In this document: positions 1 to 10,613 of the stretch, in pieces
Position numbering within the stretch: position 1 is the first letter of the stretch
How the letters are laid out: each line of letters starts with the position of its first letter
Origin: Prorocentrum cordatum
Lineage: Eukaryota > Sar > Dinophyceae > Prorocentrales > Prorocentraceae
NCBI GenBank assembly: GCA_963575745.1
Contig: CAUYUJ010020251.1
Span: forward strand, 1-64,000
Length of the DNA: 64,000 nt
Direction: 5' to 3'
Notes under the pieces: model-generated
Told to the model about the DNA's origin: nothing
What the model saw: the letters and a program-made list of their open reading frames with translations, nothing else
Databases searched by the model: none
Program-made: the position numbers and the translations under genes

Positions 1-654
1 GTCCCAGCACCTCCGCTGCGCGCCGAGGTGCCGCCCACCAGTACAGGCATACTCACGAGGGCGCCAATTCAGGACCCCCAGCCGGCCCCCGCAGCGTACA
101 CAAGTTGCATCAGTCTGGCGGCACGGCGGCCTGTCGACTCAGCGGCGGCACCCTGCAAGTCGGCCTCGCTGCCTGCCGCCAGCAGCCGCGATCAGACGGA
201 CAACACGGCTGGCCACGACGAAGGCCCCGGTGGCTCACGCGATGACGGTGACGACGACGGCCTCTTCCTCGGGGTACAGGTCGAGATCACCGCACCGACC
301 AGCCCTCTGCGTGGATACATCGGCACAACCATCGACTTGTCTGGCGACCGCGTCGTGGTCCAGTTCACCGGCGGTCTCACCGTCGGTTGGAGCCGCTCCG
401 ATGTGACTCGCGTTCGCAAAGACCCGGGGCTCCGGCTGTCAGGCAGCACGCAGAAACTGATGCGGCGCCTCGACCAGTCGCCGCGCCCCTTCCCCGGGAC
501 TGCCCTGGAGCCCCTCCATGACATCCCGGAGGAGCCTGTCCCTGCTGACCTCCCGCCTGCCCCCTGGACGGCAACATCGGTGGAAAAGACAAGTGTCTGT
601 TGTTCACACCTGCTACACATGCGTACAAACACTCACTCTGACTCTATTCTGTGA
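1..654 (+). CDS. 3' part of an unidentified plus-strand gene
   Basis: The frame is open from the left edge and stops at 652-654, so the 5' part lies outside the window. The first about 75 residues are Pro/Ala/Ser-rich and look disordered. From about nt 265 a compact stretch (GVQVEITAPTSPLRGYIGTT, continuing to about residue VTRV) resembles a small beta-barrel of the KOW/SH3/Tudor kind; this is a resemblance only. Residues after it are Pro-rich. It is one of very few plausible plus-strand genes here. It could be a last exon. I do not recognise the protein. Confidence 0.45.
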   Translation, partial: VPAPPLRAEVPPTSTGILTRAPIQDPQPAPAAYTSCISLAARRPVDSAAAPCKSASLPAASSRDQTDNTAGHDEGPGGSRDDGDDDGLFLGVQVEITAPTSPLRGYIGTTIDLSGDRVVVQFTGGLTVGWSRSDVTRVRKDPGLRLSGSTQKLMRRLDQSPRPFPGTALEPLHDIPEEPVPADLPPAPWTATSVEKTSVCCSHLLHMRTNTHSDSIL

Positions 655-1500
655 TGTCAAAAACAACGATGCCGCCACACAGTGTCTCAGCCTGAAGGGT
701 CAGAAACAAGGATGCCGCCACACAGTGTCTTTCCCCTGCCGGCACGAGCGGCGGTGTTCGAAATGGGACCTCTTCCACAATCGTCTTTATGCCTGCTGCG
801 GGGGTGGCGGCTTCAGCCCCTCCCCACGCACTCGTGTCTTCACGCCATGTCATGTCCGCCATGTCGTTGCGGGTGCATCCGCTGTGAGGGCCTCCACTGC
901 ACCTTTGCACTGTCTCTGCCTGTGTGCATGCGGGCCACTCGGCTCCCAGCATGTGCACCTTTTCCTCGGCGCGTCTGGCGCCCCTCTGCTGTCCGCCGCC
1001 TGGCCGCGGACTCTGTCACTTTCGAGGTCCGCCAATGGGGGCTAAAGGTTAGCTGGCAGCGGCTGGTGCCGCTGTGCTGTCGGCTAGCCTTTGCCGCTCC
1101 TGTTGGGGTTCTCGGCCTGTGCGCACTGTGCTGGGCCATACGGCTCCCAGCTGGTGCGCCTTTTCCCTTTTCGCCAGCCCGTGCGCCCGCGAGGCACCGC
1201 GGCCACGGGGCCTGGGCGTGGGGGCGGGGGGTGCCCCGTCTCTGCGCGCCGCGCTGCGGCCAAGCGCCCAACCGGCGGTCCGCCAAGCCGCCTTAGCCAC
1301 GTTTTCACGTCGCCACTAGCGTTGGGGCCCTTTTCTTCACGCGGTCTGACAGGTGAGATCTTCACAGTCTGTCCGCCGTCCGTTGCTTCAGACGCAATGC
1401 GCCGGGGGAAGGGGCCTGTTGCCCGCCCTCGTATCTTAAGGCTGCACCGCCGCTAATAGTGCATGCGAGTTGTCGCACCGCAGTGCGCCTCGCGAACGGA
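655..1500. other. Non-coding stretch with short direct repeats
   Basis: No convincing gene. A near-identical 23-nt segment (GATGCCGCCACACAGTGTCT core) occurs at about 664-686 and again at 708-730. A second pair with CGGCTCCCAGC at the centre lies at about 926-965 and 1130-1170. Overlapping frames in both directions here are products of high G+C. Confidence 0.6.
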
Positions 1501-1518
1501 CCCTGGTCCGCCCACTTG

Positions 1519-1522
1519 TCCG

Positions 1523-1603
<81 letters not shown>

Positions 1604-1722
1604 TCTATCATTATCTCTCTATGTCTCTCTTTTTTTTTCTCTCTCTCTCTCTCTCTCTCTCGTTCCCGCTCTATCTCCTCCTCTCTCTCCCTCTCCCCTC
1701 TCTTCTCTCCTCTCCTCTCTCC

Positions 1723-1779
<57 letters not shown>

Positions 1780-1787
1780 ATCTCTCC
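1519..1787. repeat. (CT)n microsatellite
   Basis: About 270 bp of almost pure CT dinucleotide, with short interruptions near 1606-1630 and 1660-1730. Frames reading Ser-Leu through it are artefacts. Confidence 0.97.
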
Positions 1788-1975
1788 CTCCTCGCTGTCG
1801 CGGTCGCCCCCCTAGCCCCCCGGCCCCGGGCGCCCCAAGCGCAGGGGCGCATGCGTTTCCGTCGCCGAGAGGAGGGGGGGAAGGAGGATGACCATTGAGG
1901 TAGAGGGAGGAGGAGGGGTTGGGAGGGGGAGCAGGAGAAGGAGAAGGAGAAAGAGGGCGCCCCAGGGCGCCCCGT

Positions 1976-3499
1976 TCAGGACTCCGCCACCGCAAAGATA
2001 TGCGAACGCAAACGATGGCCCAAGTGAAGGCGCGAAGCGCTCTGTAGAATATTATCCTTCACGTTCTTGGCGGCCTTGCCGTAGATGACGTCCATCATGT
2101 CCGCGTGCCGGATCAGCTCTTTGCTCAGCTCTGACCCGAACTGGTGGTGCGTCAAGGACTTCCCGAGGGCCCTTGCCTTCGTAGCCTGGTCGTGTATCTT
2201 CGGCATCTCCTTCTTCAAGCTTTCGAGCGGATCCACTTCTGTCCTCTGCGCCTCGCTGGCCTCCTCGGCCTGCGTCTCCCGCGGCATGATCCTGCTCACC
2301 TTGCTCCCCTCGGCCTTGGACGCATCCATCAAGAACTTGGCCATCTCGGTCTCCGAGGCGCCCATGATGCTCACCGAAAGGTTGTCCCCGAGCGCCCCCC
2401 CCTCGCCCATGAGGTGCTGGGCCATGCGGTCGTCCACCGAGGCGCGGCCCTCGATGCCGAACGTCTCCTCCGTCTTCTCGAGCCTGGTGTGAGAAACTTT
2501 CACGCGCACCCTGTACCAGCGCTCCTCCACGTCGTCTGGAAGCCCCTCGTCTGGGATCCACATGGCCTGCTCCAACACCTTGTTGACCTTAGTCTCATTC
2601 ATCCCGTACATCGGTAAGATGTCCCGCCTCTTCAGGAACTCCCATCTGTTGTTGTTCTCCGTCTGCTTCGAAATCGATTTCCGGACGAACACCTCCACCA
2701 ACTTCTCTAAGTCCCGATTGCGCGCCATCCACGTCTCGAATAGTCCTTGCTTGTCGCTCTTGAGCTCCGGGGCGAGTGATACAGGCCACTTCTTGCGATT
2801 CTTCGTGCAGCGCGTGAATGCCGCCCACGCCGCTGGGCACGTCACTGAGTTGAGCACCGCGCGCTCCAGCTTCTTGCCTGGCGCAGTCCCCGTCTCTGAA
2901 GCGGCGCAGTCGGAGCGGCTCGCAACTGACGGCTCCGGTGCTTCCGGTGCCGTGCCGATCTTGGCCAAGACGGAAGCCTGCTCCGTCTCCTTGAGTGTCG
3001 AGGTCGCGTGCCCGTCGATGGGCAAGCCTTGCATCTGCCGAAGCGCCCATTCAAGGCCCTCATTGCCAAGCTTCGACATGGAGTTGAAATCCATGCCCTC
3101 GTGTTGGCGGAATTTCTGCAGCAGGTCTCTGGGCTTGATGACGTTGGCAGGGTTCTCGGCTTGCACGGCATTGCAGACTTTAACGAAGATTGCCATGATA
3201 CCAGCGGCGTCCAATTGCTGAGCATCAGGTGACGATATACATTGCCCCGCCGCAGCAGCAGGATCCTTGGTCTTGCAAGTGAGCTTCCGATTAGCAGGGG
3301 CACCTTTCGCAGATGACATATCCGACAACGGCGCCGCCGCATGCTTGGCCGGAGGGGTGCCATATTTCATCTTCTTCTCCGGGGCGCCCTCGAACATTTG
3401 TTCTAACCCTTTTGGCCCAGCAGCACGTTCGACTGGTTTGGGCCCATGAGAGCGCTTGGCACCCTTGCAGCGCTTCCTGATGACGCGCCTGGGGGCCAT
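1976..3499 (-). CDS. Intronless dinoflagellate protein of unknown function, 507 aa
   Basis: I place the start at the ATG at 3499, where the protein begins MAPRRVIRKRCKGAKR, a basic, NLS-like N-terminus. The frame stays open about 300 nt upstream, but an SL-like relic at 3546-3558 marks that part as 5' UTR. Composition is ordinary and well mixed, with helical segments, which supports real coding. A middle region of about 250 residues has regularly spaced hydrophobics and the run KRRDILPMYGMNETKVNKVL. The C-terminal third is charged and probably coiled-coil, rich in Lys, Glu and Met. I see no catalytic motif and do not recognise the family. Its style matches the disrupted gene at 39.9-51.2 kb. 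The lack of introns and the SL relic fit a retroposed gene. Confidence 0.75.
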   Translation of the reverse strand: MAPRRVIRKRCKGAKRSHGPKPVERAAGPKGLEQMFEGAPEKKMKYGTPPAKHAAAPLSDMSSAKGAPANRKLTCKTKDPAAAAGQCISSPDAQQLDAAGIMAIFVKVCNAVQAENPANVIKPRDLLQKFRQHEGMDFNSMSKLGNEGLEWALRQMQGLPIDGHATSTLKETEQASVLAKIGTAPEAPEPSVASRSDCAASETGTAPGKKLERAVLNSVTCPAAWAAFTRCTKNRKKWPVSLAPELKSDKQGLFETWMARNRDLEKLVEVFVRKSISKQTENNNRWEFLKRRDILPMYGMNETKVNKVLEQAMWIPDEGLPDDVEERWYRVRVKVSHTRLEKTEETFGIEGRASVDDRMAQHLMGEGGALGDNLSVSIMGASETEMAKFLMDASKAEGSKVSRIMPRETQAEEASEAQRTEVDPLESLKKEMPKIHDQATKARALGKSLTHHQFGSELSKELIRHADMMDVIYGKAAKNVKDNILQSASRLHLGHRLRSHIFAVAES

Positions 3500-3545
3500 G
3501 GCACTGCGAGACTGCAGCGGGCAGCGCGGCAAGAAAGACCTATGG

Positions 3546-3558
3546 GGCCAAAATGGCC
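3546..3558 (-). other. Possible spliced-leader relic (weak)
   Basis: The minus strand reads GGCCATTTTGGCC, sharing the CCATTTTGGC core of the dinoflagellate spliced leader. It lies 47 nt upstream of the ATG at 3499. Only the core matches, so chance is possible. The same placement at other minus-strand genes here supports it. Confidence 0.4.
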
Positions 3559-3854
3559 TGCGGAACAAACCCCATTGCAGTTTGGAAAGCGGGGCTAGCA
3601 TTGGACATGGGCCCGCGAAACGCTCGAGTGAGGGATGTGCCGAAATGACCGCGCCGTCATGCCCATATTGTTGTCTCATTATCCTCGCCCCTCCTTGTTT
3701 CTTCCCGCCCCCAGACCCTTGCCCAACAGCATCTTTCGCACGTCCTGGACTCGTCGACGGCTCCACAACATCGCGACGTGCAGGTTCGGCCGCGGCCCTC
3801 GCGCCCATTTCGGCACGCCCCTCGCGCAGTGCATGGCCTTCCTTTTTTATACAT

Positions 3855-4674
3855 AATTACCCCAGTGCGATCCGACCTAGAAGTTGGAGCCCCTAGGAAA
3901 GCAACATTAGTTGCTATGCTAGGCTATGCCATGTTATGCTGCGCTATGCTATGATATGCTATGATATACTGCGCTATGATATGCTATGGTATGCTATGCT
4001 AATCTATGTGCTGTGCTATGTTAAGCTATAGTATGCTATGCTATGCTAAGCTGCGATATGCTATGATATGAGATGCCATGTTTTGAGAGGCTATGATATG
4101 CCATGCTGCGCTATATGCTATGATATGCGATGCTATGCTTGATATGCGATGCTATGCTAAGTTAAGCTCAGCTAACCCTTTAGGCAGAGCACATGCTAAT
4201 GATTTGCGCTGCTTTGCGTTGTTTGTGCGTTTCTCTGCTGTCGCTGATGTATGTTATGCTATGTTATGGTATGCTATTATATGCGGTGATATGCTGCGCT
4301 GTGCTATGCTGTGCTGTGCTGCGATATGCTATGCTAGGCTATGCTGTGCAATGCTGCGCTATGCTATGCTATGCTGGACTATGGTATAACATGTTATGCT
4401 GCGCTATGCTATGCTACGTTATGCTATGATATGCTGTGATCTGCTATGCTAACGCTCAGCGAAGCTAAGATGAAGGTAAGCTAAGCTAAGATAAACCTGA
4501 GCGAAGGTGACGCTAAGCTAAACTAACATGAAATAAGCTAAGCTCAGATGAGATAAGCAACGCTAAGTAAGGGGACGTAGCTGGGGGGACCGCGGGGCGG
4601 ATGCCGGGGGGGCCGCCAGGGGCGAGCCCCGCTGCCCGGCCAAGAACCCTTCTAGGCAGAGCCTAGCTAGGGAC
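3855..4674. repeat. Dispersed pentamer repeat element, copy A
   Basis: The copy starts with a conserved head (AGTGCGA, then AGAAGTTGGAGCCCCTAGG and ATTAGTTG). Degenerate GCTAT pentamers follow, then GCTAA pentamers, then a GC-rich block (ACCGCGGGGCGGATGCCGGG). It ends with a tail containing CTAGGCAGAGCCTAG, a 6-bp hairpin with an AGA loop. The same order is found at 11783-12637 and 24126-24643. It has no coding capacity, so it is probably a non-autonomous mobile element or SINE-like repeat. Reading frames through the pentamers are artefacts. Confidence 0.85.
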
Positions 4675-4779
4675 AAATTGTACAAAACCTCATCGGGCCT
4701 CGGGGCTGACAAACTCGTCCTGGGCCCTCGCTGGCCCTGGCGGTAAAAATGCGGCCCAGGGATGGGCCCCAGGAAATCG

Positions 4780-5408
4780 GTTCGGACGAGAAGGAGGAGG
4801 AGCAGCAGGAGCAGCAGGACGAGGATGGGGGAGGAAAGGGGAGGATGGGGAGGAGGAGGAGGAGGAGGAGGAGGACGGGGAGAAGGAGGGTAAGAGGAGG
4901 GGGAGGAGGAGGAGGAGGAGGAGGAGGAGGAGGAGACGACGGAGGAGGATGAGGAGGAATGCGCGGGGGAGAAAAAAGGGAAAGAAGGGGAAGGAGGAGG
5001 AGGAGGAGGAGGAGGAGGAGGAGGAGGGGGAAGGAGGTGGAGGAGAAGGAGGAGGAGGAGGAGGAGGAGGGGGCCATTCCCCCAGCCCTGCTTTTCTCGG
5101 CCCCTGGGCCCGACGATCACCCAGTGGCGAATCCCCGCGGATCGAAAAGAGTTCCTAGAATTCCCGGGGCCCGAGGGTAAAAAAAGCGCGCCGAGGGGCC
5201 AACCTCCTGCTGCCCTCTTCATCCTGCTCTTCCTCCTTATCCCTCCTCATCCTGATCATCCTGCTCCTCATCCTCCTACTGCTTCTCCTCCTTCTCCTCA
5301 TCTCCTCCTCCGCCTCCTCCTCTTCATCCTCCTCCTCCTTTCTTCGCCCCCCTGCTCCTCCTCATCCTCCTGTTTCTCCTCCTCCTCCTCTCCCTCCTTC
5401 TCCTCCTC

Positions 5409-5440
<32 letters not shown>

Positions 5441-5508
5441 TACTCCTCCTCCTCCTCCTCCTCACCACCGCCGCCACCACCACCGCCGCCACCGCCGCCA
5501 CCACCATC

Positions 5509-5540
<32 letters not shown>

Positions 5541-6190
5541 ATCATCCCTGCTCTTGCTGCTGCTGCTCCCCCCCTTCCTGGATCATCCTCTTCGCCCTCC
5601 TTTTCCGTCCTCACCCCCCCTCCCCCTTCACTCCCCCCTTCTCCTCGGAACGACGTCGGCGCCGACGAAGACGACTGCGACGACGATGGCGACCCTCGCG
5701 CGCCCGCCGCGCCGCAGCGTGGCCTGGGGGCTTCAAGTTCTGCAGCACGAAGCGCGGCATCGCCTGCGATCCGGCGAGGCGGGGGGGGGGGGGGCGGCGG
5801 CGGGCGGATGGGCAGGGTCGCAGCGGCAGCAGCGGCGACGGCGTCGCTGGGGGAGGTGGAAGGGGAGAGGGGGGGAAAAAGGAAGAAGGGGCGGAGAAGG
5901 GGGGGGAGGAAGAGGAGGAGGAGAAGGAGGAGGAGGAGGAGGAAGAGGAGGAGGAGGAGGAGGCGGGGAAGGAGGGGGGAGAAGAGGTAGAGGAGGAGGA
6001 GGAGAAGGAGGATAAGGAGCAGATGGAGAAGGAGCGCGCTAGAACAGGTCGGATTCGAACACCGAATGAGCACCGATGCCGGCGATGGCGATGGCGATGG
6101 CGATGGCTGCGATGGCGATGGCGATATGGCGCGATGACGAGAACGCAGGGGTGACGATTGCAACGGCGATGGCGATGGCGATGCGAGGTG
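4780..6190. repeat. Complex of GGA/CCT, ACC/ATC and GATGGC simple repeats
   Basis: GGA-rich on the plus strand at about 4790-5072, CCT-rich at 5219-5460, CAC/ATC triplets at 5461-5540, GGA again at 5840-6020, then GCGATG hexamers around 6080-6185. Purine and pyrimidine strands switch sides twice. Between the tracts I see no gene. Confidence 0.95.
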
Positions 6191-6690
6191 GGGAGATGGA
6201 CGCTGCTGACGCTGATGATAACGCGATAACTAGATAACGACGATGTGGCGGACCGAATCTCTGCTCGCTAGGAACGTTCCGAACGGGACGTTCGACACGT
6301 CCGACATATCCTACGTCCTACATCCTACTTCTGACTGTACAAACAAACATACAAAGGGAGGCCTCGGGGCTCCAAGAAGGGCTCCAGGCTGGCTCCGGGG
6401 CCCCAGAGGCTTGGGGGATTCCCAGGATTCCCATGGGGCAACTTTATTGCAGAGCCCCAAAGCGAGCAAATTCCAGCCAGCGCGGCAGCGCGAGCAGCGG
6501 TGCGACGCAGCCGCTATGTAGCATATATGGCTGGCAGCAGAGATGAAAATGAATTGGCAGTTGTGATACAGCATCACCGCGGTGATGTTCTTGTCTTCCC
6601 TATCCCACACCTCCCTCGCCATCATCTCCGCCGCCCCTCCGCCCATCCTCCCTATCCTCATTCCTCCTCCTCCTCCTCCTCCTCCTCCTG

Positions 6691-7155
6691 TCCTGCTCCT
6701 CCTCCTCCTTGTAGCTATCTAGCTACTCTCGGTAGCTCGATTGCAAAAAACGTGATCACACCTTTGTGCGTTCACGCGCCACCCATGCTGCTCGCGCCGA
6801 CGCCCCGTGCCCTCTTGGGCGGGCGCTTCGCGCTCTCAGGCGTCACGTTGCGACCAGGCGAAGGCAGCGGCGTCAGCGTCGAAGGATCGGCCAGTTGGTC
6901 GAGGTCAGCGAGCCGCTGGGCCAGCTGGCGTCCTGCTCCTCCTCCTCCTTGTAGCTATCTAGCTACTCTCGGTAGCTCGATTGCAAAAAACGTGATCACA
7001 CCTTTGTGCGTTCACGCGCCACCCATGCTGCTCGCGCTCTTGGGCGGGCGCTTCGCGCTCTCAGGCGTCACGTTGCGACCAGGCGAAGGCAGCGGCGTCA
7101 GCGTCGAAGGATCGGCCAGTTGGTCGAGGTCAGCGAGCCGCTGGGCCAGCTGGCG
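6691..7155. repeat. Tandem duplication of a gene 3' end (240 + 225 bp)
   Basis: Copy 1 is 6691-6930 and copy 2 is 6931-7155. They appear identical except that copy 1 has 15 extra bases (GCCGACGCCCCGTGC) near 6796. Copy 2 holds the last codons and stop of the minus-strand gene at 7012-8064 plus its 3' flank. Copy 1 is therefore an orphan 3' end downstream of the gene. The near identity indicates a recent event. Confidence 0.92.
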
Positions 7156-8064
7156 GAGCGAGGCCGCCTTCTCCCCCTCCGCCTCAGCTTGCATGCGAAG
7201 TGCACGCTGCAGTGCACGCTCACACGCATCCGGGTCGCCCATGGAGATCAGGTCAGGGCTTGCTGGACGTCTTGGCGGCGACAGATAACCCACCATTTCA
7301 GCAAGGCGGTCAGCCAGAGGGCGAGCCGCTTCTGCTTTGGCTAGAGCACGCTCACACGCATTCGAGCCGCTCATGGAAACCAAGGAGACGGCCTCGGAGA
7401 CGGCGGACTTGTCGGACCTAGCGCTTGGCGGCGGCGACAAATAATCGACCATTCCGTCGAGCACCTCAGCAAGCTCGATGGTCGCCGCGTGCTCCTCTGC
7501 GCTTCGTGGAGCCAAGTAAAACTCAGAGCCGTCATGATAACCATCGTCACGATCATCATCGCTCACGAGCTTGTCATCCTGGCAAGCATCGCCCCACTTG
7601 TTCCAGTTGCCCCAGTCCCAGTACTCCCAAGACGCGGCCCACCAGCTAGCGCACTTGCCGTCCTTCTCCCAGTCGCCCCACTTGTTCCAGTTGTCCCAGC
7701 CCCTGTACTCCCAAGACGTGCACTTGCCGTCCTTCTCCCAGTCGCCCCACTTGTCCCAAGACTCCCAGGACGCACCCCAACTCTCGACCGTCTCGTCCTC
7801 GTCCTTGTCCTGCTTCTCGCCCTTGAAGAAGTACGCCCAGAACATCTGGGAGTCCTCGGAGGGGCCGTCGTCTGTGTCCTTCTTCTCGTACTTGCCCTCC
7901 TCACCGTCCTTGTCCCACTGGTCCCAGAACGTGCCCCAGCTGCTCTCATCGTACTCGTCGTAGTACTCGTCGTCAATGGCCATCCCCCAACCTTCATATC
8001 GGCCGTCGTTCTCGTACTCAGGCTCCTCAGTGCGAGGCGCGGGAGCAGAAGCCGCAGAAGCCAT
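7012..8064 (-). CDS. Trp/Asp-rich repeat protein, 350 aa, unknown function
   Basis: The start is the ATG at 8064 (MASAASAPAPRTEE). The frame is open further up, but an SL relic at 8120-8135 puts that part in the 5' UTR. Residues about 20-150 are very acidic and Trp-rich, with the repeat KWGDWEKDGKC(T/A)SW twice and a third, degenerate KWGDACQDDK. The C-terminal half carries a second internal duplication: LxxxLxxMVxYLSPP, then about 20 residues, then ACERAL, occurs twice. The end is charged and Ser/Pro-rich. No signal peptide or membrane span. The pattern suggests a scaffold or interaction protein; function is not recognised. The last codons lie inside the duplicated segment at 6931-7155. Confidence 0.75.
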   Translation of the reverse strand: MASAASAPAPRTEEPEYENDGRYEGWGMAIDDEYYDEYDESSWGTFWDQWDKDGEEGKYEKKDTDDGPSEDSQMFWAYFFKGEKQDKDEDETVESWGASWESWDKWGDWEKDGKCTSWEYRGWDNWNKWGDWEKDGKCASWWAASWEYWDWGNWNKWGDACQDDKLVSDDDRDDGYHDGSEFYLAPRSAEEHAATIELAEVLDGMVDYLSPPPSARSDKSAVSEAVSLVSMSGSNACERALAKAEAARPLADRLAEMVGYLSPPRRPASPDLISMGDPDACERALQRALRMQAEAEGEKAASLRQLAQRLADLDQLADPSTLTPLPSPGRNVTPESAKRPPKSASSMGGA

Positions 8065-8119
8065 GGCCGCGGCGTCGATGCTTCGACGTTGGGAGAAGCT
8101 AAAACCTGAAAGTCCTGAA

Positions 8120-8135
8120 GAGCCTAAATGGCTAC
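8120..8135 (-). other. Spliced-leader relic upstream of the 7012-8064 gene
   Basis: The minus strand reads GTAGCCATTTAGGCTC, one mismatch to the SL core GTAGCCATTTTGGCTC, 55 nt upstream of the ATG at 8064. This fits a trans-spliced mRNA that was reverse-transcribed and put back into the genome. Confidence 0.8.
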
Positions 8136-8819
8136 AGACCGCGACAGGTGAGGGGGTGGGTGAGTGACGGTGAGTGAGGGGGGCAGGACTATCACCCCCT
8201 GGCCTCAGCACCTCACAGCATGGGATCCCCACCCCACCCCTCGACGCAGCTGGGAAGAATACAAGGTGGGCAAGAGGGGCCTGGTCCTGGGGCCTCGGGG
8301 GCCTCCGAAGGCCTCGGCCAGGCTGAACGCCGGGGCGTGGAGTCCTGGAGGCTGCCGAGCTTTCGCAGCTAGAGTCCAAGTGTTGGGCCATGCAGTTCTC
8401 ACTAACTGACGATAACCTCTCCTGGGTTCGTGCCCGGAGGGGGGGCTCCGATGCGTCCATCAGCCCCGCTGGATTCGGACGCCCCCAAATGCACTGAGTG
8501 GAAGAAGTGACACCTTCGTTATGACCTGGGATCTGAGAGCAGTCTCCTCCACACGGCCCAGCGAGATCTTGCTAAAAACTCCTCATCCTACTCCTCACCA
8601 TCTGGGGTTTCCACCGAAGACTCCAGGCGCGCGCTCGCACGCGCGCAACGCGGCCTCGGCACCCCTCACGTGTTTCGCGGCCCAATAGGGAGCGCAACCG
8701 AAGGCGCCAAGTCCGCTCGAATGCGCCCGTCACAGTAAGCATGTCGACGCGCATCTCAAACGATTCGTGGCCCCATCGGGACCTCTGCCACAGGCGCCAG
8801 TGGTTGCCGCGTCGGTTAC

Positions 8820-9240
8820 TCCCCCTCCTCCTCCTCCTCCTCCTCCTCCTCATCCTCCTCCTCGTCCTCCTCATCTTCCTCCTCCTCCTCCTCATGATCC
8901 CCTTCATCCTACTCATATCCTCCTCATCCCCCTCCTCCTGCTCCTCCTCCTCCACCTCCTCCTCCGCCTCGCCATCATCCCCTTCCGCATGTTTCTCTTC
9001 CTCCTTATCATACTCCTGAACTTGATCCCGCTTCTGCCGCTGCTGCTTATCCTGCTCATCTTCCCCCTCCTCCTCGCCTGCCTCATCTCATCATTCTATT
9101 TCGAGTCCTCATCATCCGTCTCCTCCTCCTCCTCCGCCTCCGCCTCCTCTTCCGTCTCCTTCTCCTCCTCCTCCTCCTCCTCCTCCGCCTCATACTCCTC
9201 CTTATCATTCTCATCCTCATCCTCCACCTCTCTCGCTCAT
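8820..9240. repeat. CCT-rich simple repeat
   Basis: Degenerate (CCT)n with ATC interruptions on the plus strand. No gene seen between 8140 and 8820 either; that part is unremarkable unique sequence. Confidence 0.9.
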
Positions 9241-9284
9241 CCTCCATCTCCACATCCGTATACATCGCGCAGCGGTGTCCCCAA

Positions 9285-9575
9285 TTGACGCTGTCGACGC
9301 CGGCGTCGACGCCGGCGTCGATCCGACGCCGGCCCGGCGCGCGGTCGCCGGCGCGTCGGCGCCGGCGCGCCGGCGCCGGCGCCCGATGCGCCGGCGCCCG
9401 CGCCAGCGTATATAAATATATAAATCTATAATATTCTATATATATATATTGAATATTAATACTAATATAATTATAAATATTATATATAATATGAGAATTC
9501 AGATATCAATGCCGGCCCGGCGTCGTTTCTGCCCCGGGCCGGCGTTGAATCGACGCCGGCGCCGGCGCGCGGAGG
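9285..9575. repeat. GCCGGC-rich palindromic block enclosing an AT-rich island
   Basis: About 9285-9408 is built of GTCGACGCCGGC and GGCGCCGGCGCG palindromic words. 9409-9500 is almost pure A/T (TATATAAATATATAAATCTA and onward). 9511-9575 returns to GGCCCGGC words. CGACGCCGGCCCGGC on the left and GCCGGGCCGGCGTTG on the right form an inverted pair around the island. No coding. Confidence 0.85.
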
Positions 9576-9705
9576 AGGAGGAGGAGGAGGAGGAAGAGGG
9601 AGGAGGAGGTGGAGGAGGAGGAGGAGGAGGAGGGGGGAGGAGGAGGAGGAGGAGGTGGGAGGGAGGAGGAGGAGGAAGAGGAGAAGGAGGAGGAGGAAGA
9701 GAGGA
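9572..9705. repeat. (GGA)n simple repeat
   Basis: GGA/GGAGGA tract with a few GGT and AGG variants. The sequence from 9705 to 10440 is unique and shows no clear gene. Confidence 0.92.
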
Positions 9706-10613
9706 ATCGCACGACGATCAGACGATCCGACGCAACGCTAGTTGCCGATCGCGTTATCATCGCTGGCCACTTCCTCGTAAACCCAACACCCCACACTCGG
9801 GCTGCGCACAGGGCGCTGACGAGGCAGCTGCAGAGGGCGGAGAGGGGAAGGGAGGCTGAGAAAAGGGCCCCGATGAGTATATACAGGCATCTTAAGATGT
9901 CCGACGCTATCCAGAAGCATCCAGAAGTGCGCAAACATTTCTATAATAACATATTATCAACATCTGTGACCTAAGAGCAATCTAAAGATTTAATTTGGGA
10001 TTAGGCGAAATACAAAAGACATATAGACCTCCAGCTTCCGGCATTCTACTCCAATCCACGCCGTTTCTACGGCTTTTTTCCGGCATTGATTTCTGCGCAG
10101 AAGTTAAAAATAAGTAGAAAAAGGCGAGCGATGTCTTAAGGCGATTCTATCAGGGCACTAGTTAACCTCAACAGAACACAATGCATTCGATATGTCACAA
10201 GTTTCGAACAGCAGATCACCCTTATAACCTTGCCACGGTGCCCTCGACGGGCACGAGCGCCCAACGGTTCGAAATAAAACGACCCCTACAGGAGATGCCG
10301 TCGCGCAAGGCTTGCATCGGGCCCGCAAGGTCCCAGCGCGGTCACGATATGAGGTCGGGGCGGGGGGCGGGGGCGGATCCAGAAATGCACCGAGGCCCGC
10401 TCCATTGATCGATGCCGCCAGCGCTTGAAATGCAGAACAAAAAAGGGGGGGGGGGGTCGACGGAGGGGGAGAGGGGGGGGGGGGCGGAGGAGGGGGGCGA
10501 AGGTGAGGAAGAAGAAAAGAAGGAGGGGAAGGGGAGGGCGGGGGACTGGTCATTTCTGGCGACGCTGGCTCTGACCTGGGCTCAGCTGCCGCGCGCATAT
10601 GGATCCACCGCAT

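Noticed and set aside
1459-1995. Long Ser/Leu and Arg/Glu reading frames
   Set aside because: They only read the (CT)n microsatellite in different frames.
3290-3310. Gly-Ala-Pro-Ala in the 1976-3499 protein as an AGxPA hairpin
   Set aside because: The nucleotide arms do not pair (GCGAAAGG versus CCTGC).
4563-6163. Long Glu/Gly, Ser/Pro and Leu/Pro frames
   Set aside because: Triplet repeats GGA/CCT read in all frames.
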